A DNA stretch of 36,643 bases from JANPJV01 sp031425695 (GTDB lineage: Bacteria; Pseudomonadota; Gammaproteobacteria; Xanthomonadales; SZUA-5): positions 1 through 36,643 of the forward strand of contig JANPJV010000144.1 in assembly GCA_031425695.1 (NCBI GenBank), in the 5' to 3' direction. This document shows positions 36,561-36,643 of this stretch, piece after piece. The notes under the pieces were generated by a model. That model was not told the DNA's origin and made no database searches. It saw only the letters and a list, made by a program, of their open reading frames with translations. The position numbers were made by a program, and so were the translations under genes. How positions within the stretch are numbered: position 1 is the first letter of the stretch; each line of letters begins with the position of its first letter.

Positions 36561-36643
36561 TGGGGCGGCGGGGGCGGGCGGCGCGGGTGTTTTGTAAAAA
36601 AAAGGCAAATGCCTGCCCCCCCAACCCCCGCCCACCCCCCCCA
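36561..36643. other. Low-complexity G/C sequence at the window end
   Basis: After the last REP unit the sequence becomes G-runs, a run of eight or nine A bases and then C-runs to the end. It fits neither the repeat pattern nor coding sequence. It looks like a degraded assembly or sequencing end rather than real biology. Confidence 0.6.

Noticed and set aside
36114..36635. Minus-strand open frames of 150-173 codons with repeated RAQRRPTKARS-like peptides
   Set aside because: They are translations of the tandem REP array and the low-complexity end; no ribosome site or family is evident.

Overview
The window is GC-rich, densely coded DNA from a gammaproteobacterium, most likely of the Lysobacterales (Xanthomonadales). 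The rmlB-rmlA-rmlC-rmlD genes followed by a bifunctional manC/xanB-type gene match the Xanthomonas nucleotide-sugar arrangement. A TonB-dependent receptor, POT and OPT peptide transporters, and many GTAG/GTGG-headed REP palindromes also fit. This placement is inference; there is no rRNA or tRNA in the window. The left end begins beside a REP unit, and the right end runs out of a tandem REP array into low-complexity G/C sequence. The window may therefore be a whole contig broken at repeats.

Left region (88-9169, minus strand): a WGR/DUF4132 protein, a MoxR-type AAA+ ATPase, a DUF5682 protein and a vWA/MIDAS protein. The domains, order and sizes resemble the E. coli yehI-yehL-yehM-yehP cluster, whose function is poorly understood. 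The DUF5682 and vWA genes overlap by ATGA. This is the best candidate here for an under-described system. The DUF5682 gene also carries an in-frame copy of a palindrome that lies between genes elsewhere.

Centre-left (9383-14686, plus strand): dTDP-L-rhamnose synthesis (rfbB, rfbA, rfbC, rfbD), then manC for GDP-mannose, together supplying sugars for surface polysaccharide. Next come an OmpR-type response regulator and a lone HPt protein (14953-16038) with no histidine kinase between or beside them. They are followed by divergent POT and OPT peptide transporters (16128-19903).

Centre-right (20091-29656): a small secreted protein, a putative outer-membrane beta-barrel, a 277-bp MITE-like element with 31-bp terminal inverted repeats, hslO (Hsp33), typA/bipA, a large exported protein of unknown function, a cytosolic-type 5'-nucleotidase, a left-handed beta-helix acyltransferase and ssb.

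Right region (29860-36099): an ispB-type polyprenyl diphosphate synthase, a lipoprotein with a TonB C-terminal domain facing a TonB-dependent receptor, a Gre-fold protein lacking the usual acidic tip, an eIF1/SUI1 (YciH) protein and a cytochrome c'. A tandem REP array closes the window.

Spacer DNA is unusually structured. I see (1) GTGG-headed REPs of two sequence types, (2) four copies of a GTAGGTCA...TGACCTAC nested palindrome, (3) six palindromes whose arms are built from roughly 10-nt repeats, and (4) the MITE-like element.
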